From Phycisphaerae bacterium (GTDB lineage: Bacteria > Planctomycetota > Phycisphaerae > UBA1845): a stretch of 64,000 bases of DNA. The DNA is taken from positions 1 to 64,000 of the forward strand of contig JAGFJJ010000007.1 in NCBI GenBank assembly GCA_024102815.1, written 5' to 3'. Shown here piece after piece: positions 43,098 to 51,416 of the stretch. Each line of letters begins with the position of its first letter. Within the stretch, counting starts at the first letter, position 1. The notes under the pieces were generated by a model, which worked only from the letters and a program-made list of their open reading frames with translations, did not search any database and was not told the DNA's origin. Both the position numbers and the translations under genes were made by a program.

Positions 43098-43203
43098 TGC
43101 GGCAATCACCTACTCTCGCCCGGAGACTACCATCGGCCGTGCAGGCTTAACGGCCGTGTTCGGAATGGGAACGGGTGTATCCCTGCACGTATCGTCACCG
43201 CAG
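43098..43203 (-). rRNA. rrf: 5S ribosomal RNA
   Basis: The minus strand reads TGCGGTGACGATACGTGCAG at the 5' side, then the highly conserved loop segment ACACCCGTTCCCATTCCGAA with CACGGCCGTTAAGC, and closes with GGTAGTCTCCGGGCGAGAGT followed by AGGTGATTGCCGCAC, which pairs with the 5' end. The length is about 106 nt. No 16S or 23S sequence lies nearby, so the 5S gene is unlinked. A strong terminator follows seven bases later. Confidence 0.95.
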
Positions 43204-43270
43204 CGGAAAGAATACGGAGGCCCTCGGTTTTGTCAAGCCCCCTTCTGGCACGGGAAATCGCCACAGGACG

Positions 43271-44308
43271 CTAACCGCCGGCGTCCGGCGGCACCTCGGC
43301 CAGGCGGAATTCGACGGGGACGGGGGGGTCGGCAAGGGTCAGGTTCGCGGGCAGTATGAATTCCGGCGTCCAGGCGCGGAAATCGCCGGGTTTCTCGAGT
43401 TCCGCTTCCTTGAGCTGAATCAGCCCGAAGGCCTTGGTCTCTCCGCGTTCGAGCTTGAGCACGTCCTCGGGCGGACCGGAGACGCGGATCGTCTGGGCGA
43501 CGAGGTTGATCGGCGCCCCGTCACGGCCCACCGGTTGAAGGGGGCGCTTCAGCCCGGCGAAGCTGACCACCAGCTTGATGGGCACGGTCGGAATCTCCTT
43601 GACAACGCGCTGGTCCGCAACGATGGCCGTCCCCTCGAGCACGGGAGGCTCCACGGTTGCCCCGGGTCCAAACCGGCTGGCGTCAATGGGCACAGGAAAC
43701 TCGATGCGTTTGCCGACCACGACGTCGCTTTTTTTGAGCTGTCTTTCGATTTCATCGCTCAAGTCGATGGCCGGTCTGCCGGCCTCCTGGACGATGCGAT
43801 TCAGGGCCGACTCCCGCAAGCGGACTTCGACATTGGATCGATTGAGCTGCGGAGGCTGGTCGTAGTTCAAGCGCAATCGGCCCAGGGTCAACTCGAACGG
43901 CTGACGGACCCATCGATCCACCGTCAAGGGGACACTGGCGGGCGTGATCGCTCCGACATTCAGTCGGGGGTCTTCGCGCCATTGGGTCTGGATTTCGCGG
44001 CGGAGAAGTTCCTTGTTGTCGAGGGTAAGTTCCCCAGCACCGACGGGGCGATCGACGACGGGAACCCGCAGTTTGAGGGTCTCCCGGCTTGCAAGATCTT
44101 CGACAACCTTGCGGGGGCCGGCGATTTCCATCTCCACGTAGGCCTGTTCCGCCGGGGGGGGTATTTCCATGACCAAGTCGGGATTGCCCCGCGGGTACGG
44201 CTCGACGCGCACGCGCAGGTTCCGGGTGTCGTTGACCAGGCTGTCCGCCGTTGCCCAGATTAGCAGGGTCAGCACGGCGGTCATGCTAAGCAGTTTGACT
44301 TGCTCCAT
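43271..44308 (-). CDS. YbbR domain protein (CdaR-like)
   Basis: CdaR/YbbR proteins are membrane-anchored partners that modulate the diadenylate cyclase CdaA. The protein starts at the ATG at 44308 (MEQVKLLSMTAVLTLLIWAT, a signal anchor) and has about 345 residues of extracytoplasmic beta-rich sequence with YbbR-type repeats (for example VEMEIAGPRKVVEDLASRET and IRVSGPPEDVLKLERGETKA). It overlaps the end of the cyclase gene, as in many cdaA-cdaR operons. The similarity is weak in places, so context carries much of the weight. Confidence 0.75.
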   Translation of the reverse strand: MEQVKLLSMTAVLTLLIWATADSLVNDTRNLRVRVEPYPRGNPDLVMEIPPPAEQAYVEMEIAGPRKVVEDLASRETLKLRVPVVDRPVGAGELTLDNKELLRREIQTQWREDPRLNVGAITPASVPLTVDRWVRQPFELTLGRLRLNYDQPPQLNRSNVEVRLRESALNRIVQEAGRPAIDLSDEIERQLKKSDVVVGKRIEFPVPIDASRFGPGATVEPPVLEGTAIVADQRVVKEIPTVPIKLVVSFAGLKRPLQPVGRDGAPINLVAQTIRVSGPPEDVLKLERGETKAFGLIQLKEAELEKPGDFRAWTPEFILPANLTLADPPVPVEFRLAEVPPDAGG

Positions 44309-45239
44309 CGGAGGCAACTCCCGTCGGTGAGCGCCGCGCGAACCACCGGCGCCGCTTGGAGACCCGCGCCGCGGCGGGCGCTGTCAGCTCCTTGCGGAGA
44401 AACTCCCGGAGCGTTTCGGCGCTGAGCCCGCGTCGCAGCCGGCCACGATTGGCCACCGAGATCGTCCCCGTCTCCTCGGAAACGATGATCACGACGGCCT
44501 CGGCTTCGTGACTCATGCCCAGCCCGGCGCGATGGCGGCTGCCCAGCGTGCGGTCCACTTCTCCCGACTCGGCGAGCGGAAACTGACATCCGGCGGCGAC
44601 AATTCGCCCCTGGTGGATGATCACCCCGAGGTCGTGAAGGCTCGTGCCGGGCCAGAAGATGGTCTCGAGCAACTCCGTGGAAACTTCGGCGTCGAGACGC
44701 ACCCCGGTATCGACCAGCGCCCCCACCTCTCCGGTGCGGTCAAGGGCGATCAGCGCCCCGATCTTTTTCTTGCTCATGCGCTCGCAGGCCAGAACGATGG
44801 GTTCGATGGTCGCCTCGGTGCGCCCCACCCAGTGCTGAAGCCAGCCCACATCGCCCACCCGAAGGAGCATGCGGCGCAGCTCCACCTGGAACGCGACCAG
44901 CGCAACGAGAAAGACGCTTACGATGAAGTACGGGTAAAGGACCTTGATCCGCTCAGAATCGAAGTTCTCCGCGAGGAGCCAGACGATCGCGAAACTCACC
45001 GCCAGAATAAGCAGCACCGCCCGCACGAGCCGTGCGCCGCGTGTCCCGTGAAAGAAGCGCAGCACGGTGTAGACGGCCGCGCCGATCAGGAACCACTCGA
45101 GCAGCGTAAGCCAGGGACGATAGGCGATCTGTTCAAAGAAGGACCGCAGGGGTGCGAGGAAATTGGATTGCGCAAGCAGCGCATCGAGCTTCACGGAGAC
45201 TTCCCGCGGTGGTTGAAGGCGACCGATTGCCGGACGCAT
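44286..45239 (-). CDS. cdaA: Diadenylate cyclase (CdaA/DacA type), atypical DGA motif
   Basis: CdaA makes cyclic di-AMP from two ATP at the inner membrane face. Three transmembrane helices (about residues 43-118) precede the DAC domain, as in CdaA. The RHR motif is intact at 235-237 (GSRHRAGLGMS). The DGA motif, normally in SPLHDGAVII, reads SLHDLGVII here, with Asp203 kept but Gly replaced by Leu. A long charged C-terminal tail (KRRRWFARRSPTG onward) extends past the usual end. Start: the ATG at 45239 is used; a GTG 48 bases later is also possible. It is followed, with overlap, by the YbbR gene. Confidence 0.88.
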   Translation of the reverse strand: MRPAIGRLQPPREVSVKLDALLAQSNFLAPLRSFFEQIAYRPWLTLLEWFLIGAAVYTVLRFFHGTRGARLVRAVLLILAVSFAIVWLLAENFDSERIKVLYPYFIVSVFLVALVAFQVELRRMLLRVGDVGWLQHWVGRTEATIEPIVLACERMSKKKIGALIALDRTGEVGALVDTGVRLDAEVSTELLETIFWPGTSLHDLGVIIHQGRIVAAGCQFPLAESGEVDRTLGSRHRAGLGMSHEAEAVVIIVSEETGTISVANRGRLRRGLSAETLREFLRKELTAPAAARVSKRRRWFARRSPTGVASDGASQTA

Positions 45240-45682
45240 CGTCCACCGAACATTAAGACATGCGCCGGGCGGCCGGCGTTGGTTTCGGCGGCTGCTCTCA
45301 AATTCCCGCCGCGTGACCCATCATATCGGCCAAGACCCTGTGAATTCCGCCCGTTTGCCGCCCGCAGCAGCGCGAGTATACGACCCGTGATCGAGGGACG
45401 CAAACGTCGTGGCAGTACTGGAAACCGCATACGATGGTAGCATCGACCGTTTGTCACGGACGACTTGCGTCGTGACGACATCGCGACAAATCGGGCGCCG
45501 CCAGATTGCAGGGTGAGTCATCCCCGTTTCGGTTGCGTGCGCGCCCTCCAGCGGGTCATGATGGTTGGCGCGACGCGGCGGGGTGTGCCGGAAAAGTTCT
45601 TGCCTCGGGGCGTGCGGCACCTTACAATAACCGAACTTCGTAGGCGAGCGGTTGCCGGAGTTCTTTGAGAGGAGCGTGAGTC
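45240..45682. other. Divergent intergenic region with overlapping dyads
   Basis: No gene is supported. At 45450-45490 TTTGTC and GACAAA bracket two overlapping dyads, ACGAC-TTGC-GTCGT (45460-45473) and GTCGT-G-ACGAC (45469-45479). Such a cluster could be an operator for the genes on either side, but this is not proven. Confidence 0.35.
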
Positions 45683-46186
45683 GTGTCGAATTCGGATTGC
45701 ATGCCGCAGGACGGCGTATCGGACCATCACAAGAAGCTCGAGCCATTCGTGGGAACCTTCAAAGCGCAGGTGAAGCTGTGGATGGGCCCGGGCGATCCCA
45801 TGGTCAGCACCGGCGTGATGACCAACTCCTGGGTCCTGGGCGGACGTTTCCTCAAGCAGGATTACCGCGGCGACCAGCAGGGTCAGCCCATGCCCCCCTT
45901 CGAGGGACACGGCTACTGGGGCTTCAACAACACAACGGGAAAGTACGAGGGATTCTGGATCGACAACGCCTCGACCATGATGCAAACGGAAGTGGGGGCG
46001 ATCGAATCGTCGGGTAAGGTCTGGACGATGGTCGGCGAGATGACCAATCCACAAACCAAGCAACCCTTGAGCAAACGCTCGGTCATCACGCTGCACGATG
46101 ATGACCATCACGATCTGGAGATGTACTTCTCCGGCCCGGACGGAAAGGAGTCCAAGGCCATGGAGATCAAATACGAACGCGCGTAG
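45683..46186 (+). CDS. DUF1579 family protein
   Basis: The 167-residue protein has the features of DUF1579, a lipocalin-like family of unknown function: HHKKLEPFVGTFKAQVKLWM at the start, GRFLKQDYRGD, FEGHGYWGFNNTTGKYEGFW, and a closing EMYFSGPDGKESKAMEIKYE. A GTG start at 45683 gives a sensible N-terminus. No signal peptide is seen. It stands alone. Confidence 0.85.
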   Translation: MSNSDCMPQDGVSDHHKKLEPFVGTFKAQVKLWMGPGDPMVSTGVMTNSWVLGGRFLKQDYRGDQQGQPMPPFEGHGYWGFNNTTGKYEGFWIDNASTMMQTEVGAIESSGKVWTMVGEMTNPQTKQPLSKRSVITLHDDDHHDLEMYFSGPDGKESKAMEIKYERA

Positions 46187-46262
46187 GTGAATGCGGAATG
46201 GCGTATCGGCACCCGGTATACCGCCGATTTTGAACTTGAATGGAAATGCGCGGGCGAGAAGA

Positions 46263-46790
46263 TCATCGGGCGTAGCGGGACCAGTCGTCCTTGGACTGTC
46301 TGATTGGCTGGCCGCATTCCGGGCAGTTCCCAGATGTGTTCCCGGTAAGGTCGTAATCACATTGCGAGCAGAATCCGCGCCGGCAGATCGGCTCCATCCT
46401 CCGAGAAATGATAAAGGCGCATGCCATGTAAGTGAGGACGCATAGAATGATCAGGGCAAGGTCCACCCTGATCGGTTGAAGTGCGCCTAGAAGGAAGCAA
46501 ATCAGGACACCAGCCAGGAAGGCGATCGCCAGGGCCAAACAGAAACGTCGCGGGCGTCGGAAACATATTCCGATGGCCGGCGCGGACAGAAGTCCGAAGA
46601 AGGCGCCGATGACCGCAGTAGAAAGGTTAACATAGGGCAGGCCTAAAGGGAACAGCCGGCCCGTGTCGCCCACCAAAAAACCCACTCCCATCCCGTAAAG
46701 AAAGGCGTTGGCGTACTCGGCGCAGAACGGGATATTGAGCAATCCTGCCACGAACGACCGGCGTGCGATCCTTTGGCTGAGTGCAGGCAT
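46263..46790 (-). CDS. Membrane protein with C-terminal zinc ribbon
   Basis: I do not recognise the membrane part. The 175-residue protein has three to four hydrophobic segments (for example LPYVNLSTAVIGAFFGLLSA and FCLALAIAFLAGVLICFLLG). It ends with the zinc ribbon CSQCDYDLTGNTSGNCPECG, nearly the same motif as in the next gene. Such CPxCxYxLxGNxSGxCPECG ribbons are frequent at the ends of planctomycete membrane proteins. The two genes lie 34 bases apart on the same strand and probably form one transcript. Confidence 0.65.
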   Translation of the reverse strand: MPALSQRIARRSFVAGLLNIPFCAEYANAFLYGMGVGFLVGDTGRLFPLGLPYVNLSTAVIGAFFGLLSAPAIGICFRRPRRFCLALAIAFLAGVLICFLLGALQPIRVDLALIILCVLTYMACAFIISRRMEPICRRGFCSQCDYDLTGNTSGNCPECGQPIRQSKDDWSRYAR

Positions 46791-46823
46791 GAAGCGAAGT
46801 CTCCCGCCACATGAACGTCGTTA

Positions 46824-47150
46824 TCACTCGGTGGGCGTACCAGAGAGCCTGTCGAGGACACGAGGCGGAATCGGCGTCCCGCATTCGGGACACCTGCCGG
46901 AGACATTGCCGCGAAGATTATACGAACATTTCGGGCATCGCAGGCTCTCTCGAATTGCGGAGAACTGGGTAAATGTATACCCGCAAGTGGTGCAAGGATA
47001 CCGCACGGGTAGTTCTGCTGCAGCAAACGCACGGCGGACCTTCAGGATCAAGCCATTCTGCAGCGAGCACAGGAAGTTGGGCAAGGTTCGCACCCTCCGC
47101 ACATCTTCTCGCGAATTGCACTTCGGGCAGGTAGGCCGGTCTGGGTTCAT
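46824..47150 (-). CDS. Small protein with two zinc ribbons
   Basis: The 108-residue protein (from the ATG at 47150) carries at least two zinc sites: CPKCNSRED pairing with the later CTTCGYTF, and a C-terminal ribbon CPKCSYNLRGNVSGRCPECG. An alternative start at 47183 adds 11 residues. There is no membrane helix. Function is unknown; the shared ribbon with the neighbouring gene at 46263 suggests a common partner or a duplication. Confidence 0.6.
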   Translation of the reverse strand: MNPDRPTCPKCNSREDVRRVRTLPNFLCSLQNGLILKVRRAFAAAELPVRYPCTTCGYTFTQFSAIRESLRCPKCSYNLRGNVSGRCPECGTPIPPRVLDRLSGTPTE

Positions 47151-47269
47151 TGTGGGCTTCTCACTGGCCGCCGGGCGGCCCACCGTCTTGGCGGTTGGGA
47201 AGCAATACTTGCAGCGAGCAAATCATGCCACCATTCCGGAGAGATAGGCCACCAGGCCGTTGCCCCAGT

Positions 47270-48391
47270 TTACCCTGCGGCGGCTGAATCCGTGATTCCG
47301 GATTCAGGTTGCGAACCGGAGAGCAGGTTTTCGTACAGTCGCATGTGCTGCTCGACGCTGCGACGAACGCCGAAAATCTCGTACGCCTGTCCGCGGGCGG
47401 TCTCGCGAATGCTACGCTGGGCGGCGCTGTCCAGAATGAGTCGAGCGGCGGGCACCGCCGCGGATTCATGGCTGGGGCGCTTGAAGAGCAGGCCGTTGAC
47501 CTTGGCGACGACGAGCTCGGTGACGGCGTAGTCGGCCACGGCCACCACGGCTGCGCCCGCCCCGAACGCCCACGCCACGGCGGTCATGGAGGCATCATCT
47601 TCGGGTGCCACGACCATGACATCCGCCAGCGCGAAGGCCACTTCGGCGGGAACGTCGTCACCCATAAAGATCGGTCGGCACAGGGCGGGCATGTTCCCGG
47701 CGAGCCGGCGGATGCGTCGGGTCTCCGGAGAATCGCCCGGAAGAATGAATCGGATACCCTCGCGCACGGCCGCCGCAAAGCAGGCCGCGAGGAACGCCTC
47801 ACGCTGTCCGCCGCGCGGCACCGCCGGGACCGGCGCGGTCACAATGAGCTCGTTCGGCGACAATCCGAAGCACTCGCGGGGCCGTTCCCGGCGGGCACGA
47901 TTGAGCAGGTTGAAGTCGACGCCGGGTCGAATCACGACGCAGCGGTCGTCGGGAACGCCACCCTCGACCAGTCGCCGCCGGACCATCTCCGCGGCGCATG
48001 CGAAAGCCGTCCGGCCCGATTGTGCGATGGTGCGCAGCAGATTCCGCTCGCGGGCGTCGATACGCGGATCGAATCGTTCCACCACGATGGGGCGATCCCC
48101 GGACGATCGCGCCGCCATCGCCGGGCGCGTTCCCCAGGCGTGGATGACATCAGCATGGCAATCGGTCGCCGCCCGGGCGACGAAGGGCGCCGCCAGGACG
48201 GGCCACCCGGCAAGCGCGGGTATCGTGCGAATCGGACCATCGAACTGATGGCGAAACGACTCGGCAGCGGGCCCGATGGAGATCACGCAATGACGGATTC
48301 GGGCTTGTTGAGCGTGATCGAGAAGCTGCCGCAGGGCGAGACGCTGTTCCCAGCTCGCGGAGGCATCCAGCACGTGCAGCACGGAGATCAT
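47270..48391 (-). CDS. Glycosyltransferase family 4-like
   Basis: The 373-residue protein has the GT-B layout of GT4 enzymes. The N-terminal Rossmann part opens with ISVLHVLDASASWEQRLALR and includes DVIHAWGTRPAMAARSSG. The middle has VIRPGVDFNLLNRARRE. The C-terminal donor domain has FILPGDSPETRRIRRLA, LADVMVVAPEDDASMTAVAW in place of the usual EGFP/E-x7-E region, and VNGLLFKRPSHES. The E-x7-E motif is degenerate, so the donor site may differ. It overlaps the upstream lipoprotein gene by 4 bases. Confidence 0.78.
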   Translation of the reverse strand: MISVLHVLDASASWEQRLALRQLLDHAQQARIRHCVISIGPAAESFRHQFDGPIRTIPALAGWPVLAAPFVARAATDCHADVIHAWGTRPAMAARSSGDRPIVVERFDPRIDARERNLLRTIAQSGRTAFACAAEMVRRRLVEGGVPDDRCVVIRPGVDFNLLNRARRERPRECFGLSPNELIVTAPVPAVPRGGQREAFLAACFAAAVREGIRFILPGDSPETRRIRRLAGNMPALCRPIFMGDDVPAEVAFALADVMVVAPEDDASMTAVAWAFGAGAAVVAVADYAVTELVVAKVNGLLFKRPSHESAAVPAARLILDSAAQRSIRETARGQAYEIFGVRRSVEQHMRLYENLLSGSQPESGITDSAAAG

Positions 48392-49065
48392 TGCTGGGGA
48401 CGCTCAAAGTCGCCGAGTCGGTGGTCATAGAACAGCTTGGCGATGTTCTCAGCCAAGTTGCGGGCGAGCTCCTCGGCGATGGCCTTGCGCGTCTTGAGCC
48501 GCGCGACGGTGGATCCGTCCAGCGAGGCGGTGATCACGCGGCCTTCGGGACTTTCCGGCCAGAGGCGGACCTTCGTGCGATCGCGCTCCTCCTTGGCGTT
48601 AATCACCTTCACCGAAACGCTGACATAGGCCGCGGCGGTGATGTCGGAAAACTCCTCTTCGGCGAGATAATCGCGGATTTGCAGCCACAGCACTTCAGTC
48701 GCGTCGGCCATGCGACCAATCTCCCGAGCGCCGCGCTTCTCAAAGTCAGGTTCTTCCTGGCGCAGCCGGTCGAGCGTCGAGGGCGGAATGACGCGCTGGG
48801 CCGCCTTGCGTCGCAGAAGCTCCTGGCCCAGTTCCTCGGTCAGGAAGGGTATCATCGGAGGATAATTGACGCGCGAGGTGGGATCATCGACGAGAACGAG
48901 CACGGGCTGATCCGTGAGCGTGTACTCCGCCTTGATTTTCTCTCCGCGACCGAACCCGGAGAGGAACAGAAGCTTCCCGCCGGTGTAGCCGCAGCCTGAA
49001 ATGCACACGGCCGGAAGAATGCACAACGGTAGCAGGATCGCGGCGACACGCCGTACAACGGGCAT
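48388..49065 (-). CDS. Lipoprotein, paralogue of the next upstream gene
   Basis: The protein starts at the ATG at 49065 with a lipoprotein signal (VAAILLPLCILPAVCISGCG, Cys in the lipobox). The mature part includes AEYTLTDQPVLVLVDDPTSR, YPPMIPFLTEELGQELLRRK and SVSVKVINAKEERDRTKVRL, and ends with ELARNLAENIAKLFYDHRL. The same order of segments occurs in the protein at 49086-49721, so the two are paralogues. I recognise no named family; the layout recalls outer-membrane-associated GNA1162/LpoB-like lipoproteins. It overlaps the GT4 gene, which points to a joint envelope role. Confidence 0.7.
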   Translation of the reverse strand: MPVVRRVAAILLPLCILPAVCISGCGYTGGKLLFLSGFGRGEKIKAEYTLTDQPVLVLVDDPTSRVNYPPMIPFLTEELGQELLRRKAAQRVIPPSTLDRLRQEEPDFEKRGAREIGRMADATEVLWLQIRDYLAEEEFSDITAAAYVSVSVKVINAKEERDRTKVRLWPESPEGRVITASLDGSTVARLKTRKAIAEELARNLAENIAKLFYDHRLGDFERPQQ

Positions 49066-49085
49066 GGACAGGCATTCGCGGCCGG

Positions 49086-49721
49086 TCATCGGATCTCAAC
49101 CGTGTAGTTGTAGAACTTTCGCGCGACCATGTCGGCAAACGTCCGGTAGGTCATTTCGCGCACCAGCGGAGCGTTGGTGGCGCTGAGCACTACCGGCTGG
49201 CCCTCCGGATAGACCGCCTCGACCGGTGCGAGTTCGTAGCGATCGGCCGCGCCCGCGCCAGGACGAATATCGTACACGGCAACGGAGGCCCCGATGCGCC
49301 CCTGAAGAAATTGAGGCTGTCGCGGATCGCGAATCTGAAAAGCGATGACTTCGAGATAAAGCACGAAATCGGCATTGAACTGGCGGCCGACGGTCCGCGG
49401 ATCGACGGCCACACCGGGATCGCGGCGCACGAAATCCTCCACCTCGCGGGCGTTGACCAAGTCGATCCGCTGATTGCGGGAACCGAATTCCGTGGTGAGC
49501 TTTTCCGTAACGTAGGACGCGAGCTCAAATCGGGCGTAAGGATAGTCGAAGAGCACAGCCGGGTCGGTCCAGACCAGCACGGCGACCCGGCTTCCGGGAA
49601 GCTTGTCGAACTCGGCCGTAACTTCCTTCTTGTGCTCCCCCACGAACACAAGCGGTGTCAGCCAGTTACAGCCGGAAGCGGCAACGGCCACGACGAGAAC
49701 CACCAACGTGAGCGTTCGCAT
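49086..49721 (-). CDS. Lipoprotein, paralogue of the next downstream gene
   Basis: The 211-residue protein has a lipoprotein signal (TLVVLVVAVAASGCNW). The mature part contains AEFDKLPGSRVAVLVWTDPA, DYPYARFELASYVTEKLTTE, FNADFVLYLEVIAFQIRD and a C-terminal YRTFADMVARKFYNYTVEIR. Each segment has a counterpart in the protein at 48388-49065. It is the first gene of a group of three with that lipoprotein and the GT4 enzyme. Function is unknown. Confidence 0.7.
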   Translation of the reverse strand: MRTLTLVVLVVAVAASGCNWLTPLVFVGEHKKEVTAEFDKLPGSRVAVLVWTDPAVLFDYPYARFELASYVTEKLTTEFGSRNQRIDLVNAREVEDFVRRDPGVAVDPRTVGRQFNADFVLYLEVIAFQIRDPRQPQFLQGRIGASVAVYDIRPGAGAADRYELAPVEAVYPEGQPVVLSATNAPLVREMTYRTFADMVARKFYNYTVEIR

Positions 49722-49744
49722 ACCTCCGACTCCGCGACGGTAAC

Positions 49745-50248
49745 TCAGGCGCCGCCTTCACCGTTCAGGACCAACATGGCAATCTTGACGCCCCAGCCCA
49801 GAAGGATCAACGCAACGATCAGCATGGGAACCAGGTCCCAGCGGGTCAGCCACAAGGGCAATCTGGGTGCGCGTCCCGTAACCAGCGCGCGGGCCGCCAT
49901 GAGGACGGACGCAAGCGTCGCCAAGGCCAGGATCGCGCCCGCCGGTTGCGCGCCCAAGGCGGAGAGCAAATGTCCCCGCACGACGTGGGCAAATGCCGTG
50001 GTCATGCCGCAGGTCGGGCAGGGATGACCCGTGAGCACGACCATGCTGCACGGGGGCAATCCGAACTGGCGATGTGTGCCCATGCCGCTCGGGTCGGGGC
50101 GAACCGCCGCCGCGAGGGATAGGATTGCGGCGCCCCCGGCGAGAACGAGCGCCGCCACGAATCTCGTCCGCGTGGAGTCCGCCGAAGACGGCAGGACCAG
50201 GGCTCGGGCTTCCAGGCTGCATCGATCGGACGAGGGTTTGCGCTGCAT
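49745..50248 (-). CDS. DUF2752 membrane protein
   Basis: The protein carries the DUF2752 core, GLPPCSMVVLTGHPCPTCGM followed by TTAFAHVVRGHL, where a CPxCGxTTA motif precedes a membrane helix. Three hydrophobic segments are seen (FVAALVLAGGAAILSLAAAV, ILALATLASVLMAARAL, VPMLIVALILLGWGVKIAML). The ATG at 50248 is used; a GTG at 50296 would add 16 residues. Role unknown. It lies upstream of the lipoprotein group on the same strand with 23 bases between. Confidence 0.8.
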   Translation of the reverse strand: MQRKPSSDRCSLEARALVLPSSADSTRTRFVAALVLAGGAAILSLAAAVRPDPSGMGTHRQFGLPPCSMVVLTGHPCPTCGMTTAFAHVVRGHLLSALGAQPAGAILALATLASVLMAARALVTGRAPRLPLWLTRWDLVPMLIVALILLGWGVKIAMLVLNGEGGA

Positions 50249-50558
50249 GAGGGTTGCATCGCCCTGAGGGTCGGTTTGGCGCGGCGCCACCGGCACGAAA
50301 ATTCGAGGATAGAAGGGCGACGGGCGCTGTCAAGCATGGGTGGCATTCCTTGACCGGGATCGAGTGCGTCATCGACGCTCGGCGGCGAATCGATTGAAAC
50401 AGCCAGCCGCCGGAGAAGATGCGTGTTTCGGCGGTACGTCAATTGCTAGGGCACTGGGGAGCACTATAATCCGGGTCCCGTGCGCGACCGGCGGTGTCGC
50501 TCGGATGCCTTGCGGGGAGAGGCTGGGCTCGCCCACGAAGACGTTGGAGGTGTATCTC

Positions 50559-51344
50559 GTGTCGGACAGTTCCACGGCCTCGGTTTCCTTCGGACAGAAG
50601 TACTACTTCCTGATTCGCAGACTCCACTCGCTCACGGGGATCATCCCGATCGGCTTCTTCCTGATCTTCCATCTCGTGAGCAACAGCATGGTGCTGGCTC
50701 CGTCCGAGCCGCCGGGCGCGGAGTTCCAGCGGCAGGTGGAACGAATTCACGAGCTCGGGGCGCTGGTCGTCCCCCTGGAAGTCACCTTCATCTTTCTTCC
50801 GCTGCTGTTCCATGGAATACTGGGGATCCAGATCTGGCTGACCGGCAAATCGAACACGCAGTATTACGGCTACGGCGCGAATGTCCGCTATACGCTCCAG
50901 CGCGTCACGGGCATCATCGCGTTCGTCTTCATTTTCTACCACGTGTGGCAGATGCACTGGCTGGGCAAGCCGCTGGGCGGCGGGGTGTTTGATGCGCACG
51001 AGGCGGCCTCCACGACAGCGGGAGCGATTCAATCCGCCTGGTGGGTCGCCCCGTTCTACTTCGTGGGCATCCTTTGCGCGGTGTACCACTTCGCCAACGG
51101 CATCTGGACGGCGCTGATCACCTGGGGCGTTACCATTCGGCCCGCGTCGCAGCGGGTATCGGGATACATTTGCGCCACGATCGGCATTCTTCTGGGAGCC
51201 GTCGGACTGGGCGCGCTGGGCGGGTTCGTCACGTTCAAGACGTCGGACGACCATCGACCGACGTCGGTCGCCACGCAGGAGGTAAGTGCCACGCAGTCGT
51301 CGTTGGTGGATCATCCGGCAGCGCAGAGGACATCCACTCCGTAG
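50559..51344 (+). CDS. sdhC: Succinate dehydrogenase cytochrome b558 subunit
   Basis: This is the membrane anchor and haem subunit of succinate:quinone oxidoreductase, of the Bacillus/epsilon type with one anchor polypeptide. The 261-residue protein has five main helices and His residues at haem-ligand positions (RRLHSLTGIIPIGFFLIFHL, LLFHGILGIQIW, IIAFVFIFYHVWQMHWLG, AVYHFANGIWTALITWG). The GTG at 50559 has GGAGGTG 8 bases upstream; longer starts extend into sequence without membrane-protein character. It is followed by sdhA and sdhB in the same direction. The C-terminal 40 residues are polar and not conserved. Confidence 0.93.
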   Translation: MSDSSTASVSFGQKYYFLIRRLHSLTGIIPIGFFLIFHLVSNSMVLAPSEPPGAEFQRQVERIHELGALVVPLEVTFIFLPLLFHGILGIQIWLTGKSNTQYYGYGANVRYTLQRVTGIIAFVFIFYHVWQMHWLGKPLGGGVFDAHEAASTTAGAIQSAWWVAPFYFVGILCAVYHFANGIWTALITWGVTIRPASQRVSGYICATIGILLGAVGLGALGGFVTFKTSDDHRPTSVATQEVSATQSSLVDHPAAQRTSTP

Positions 51345-51416
51345 GCAGGATCGAGGCGGAAGCCCGGTATCAGCAACGAGCGAAACAGGGTTTCATTCGA
51401 GAATCAGGTGAGCATC

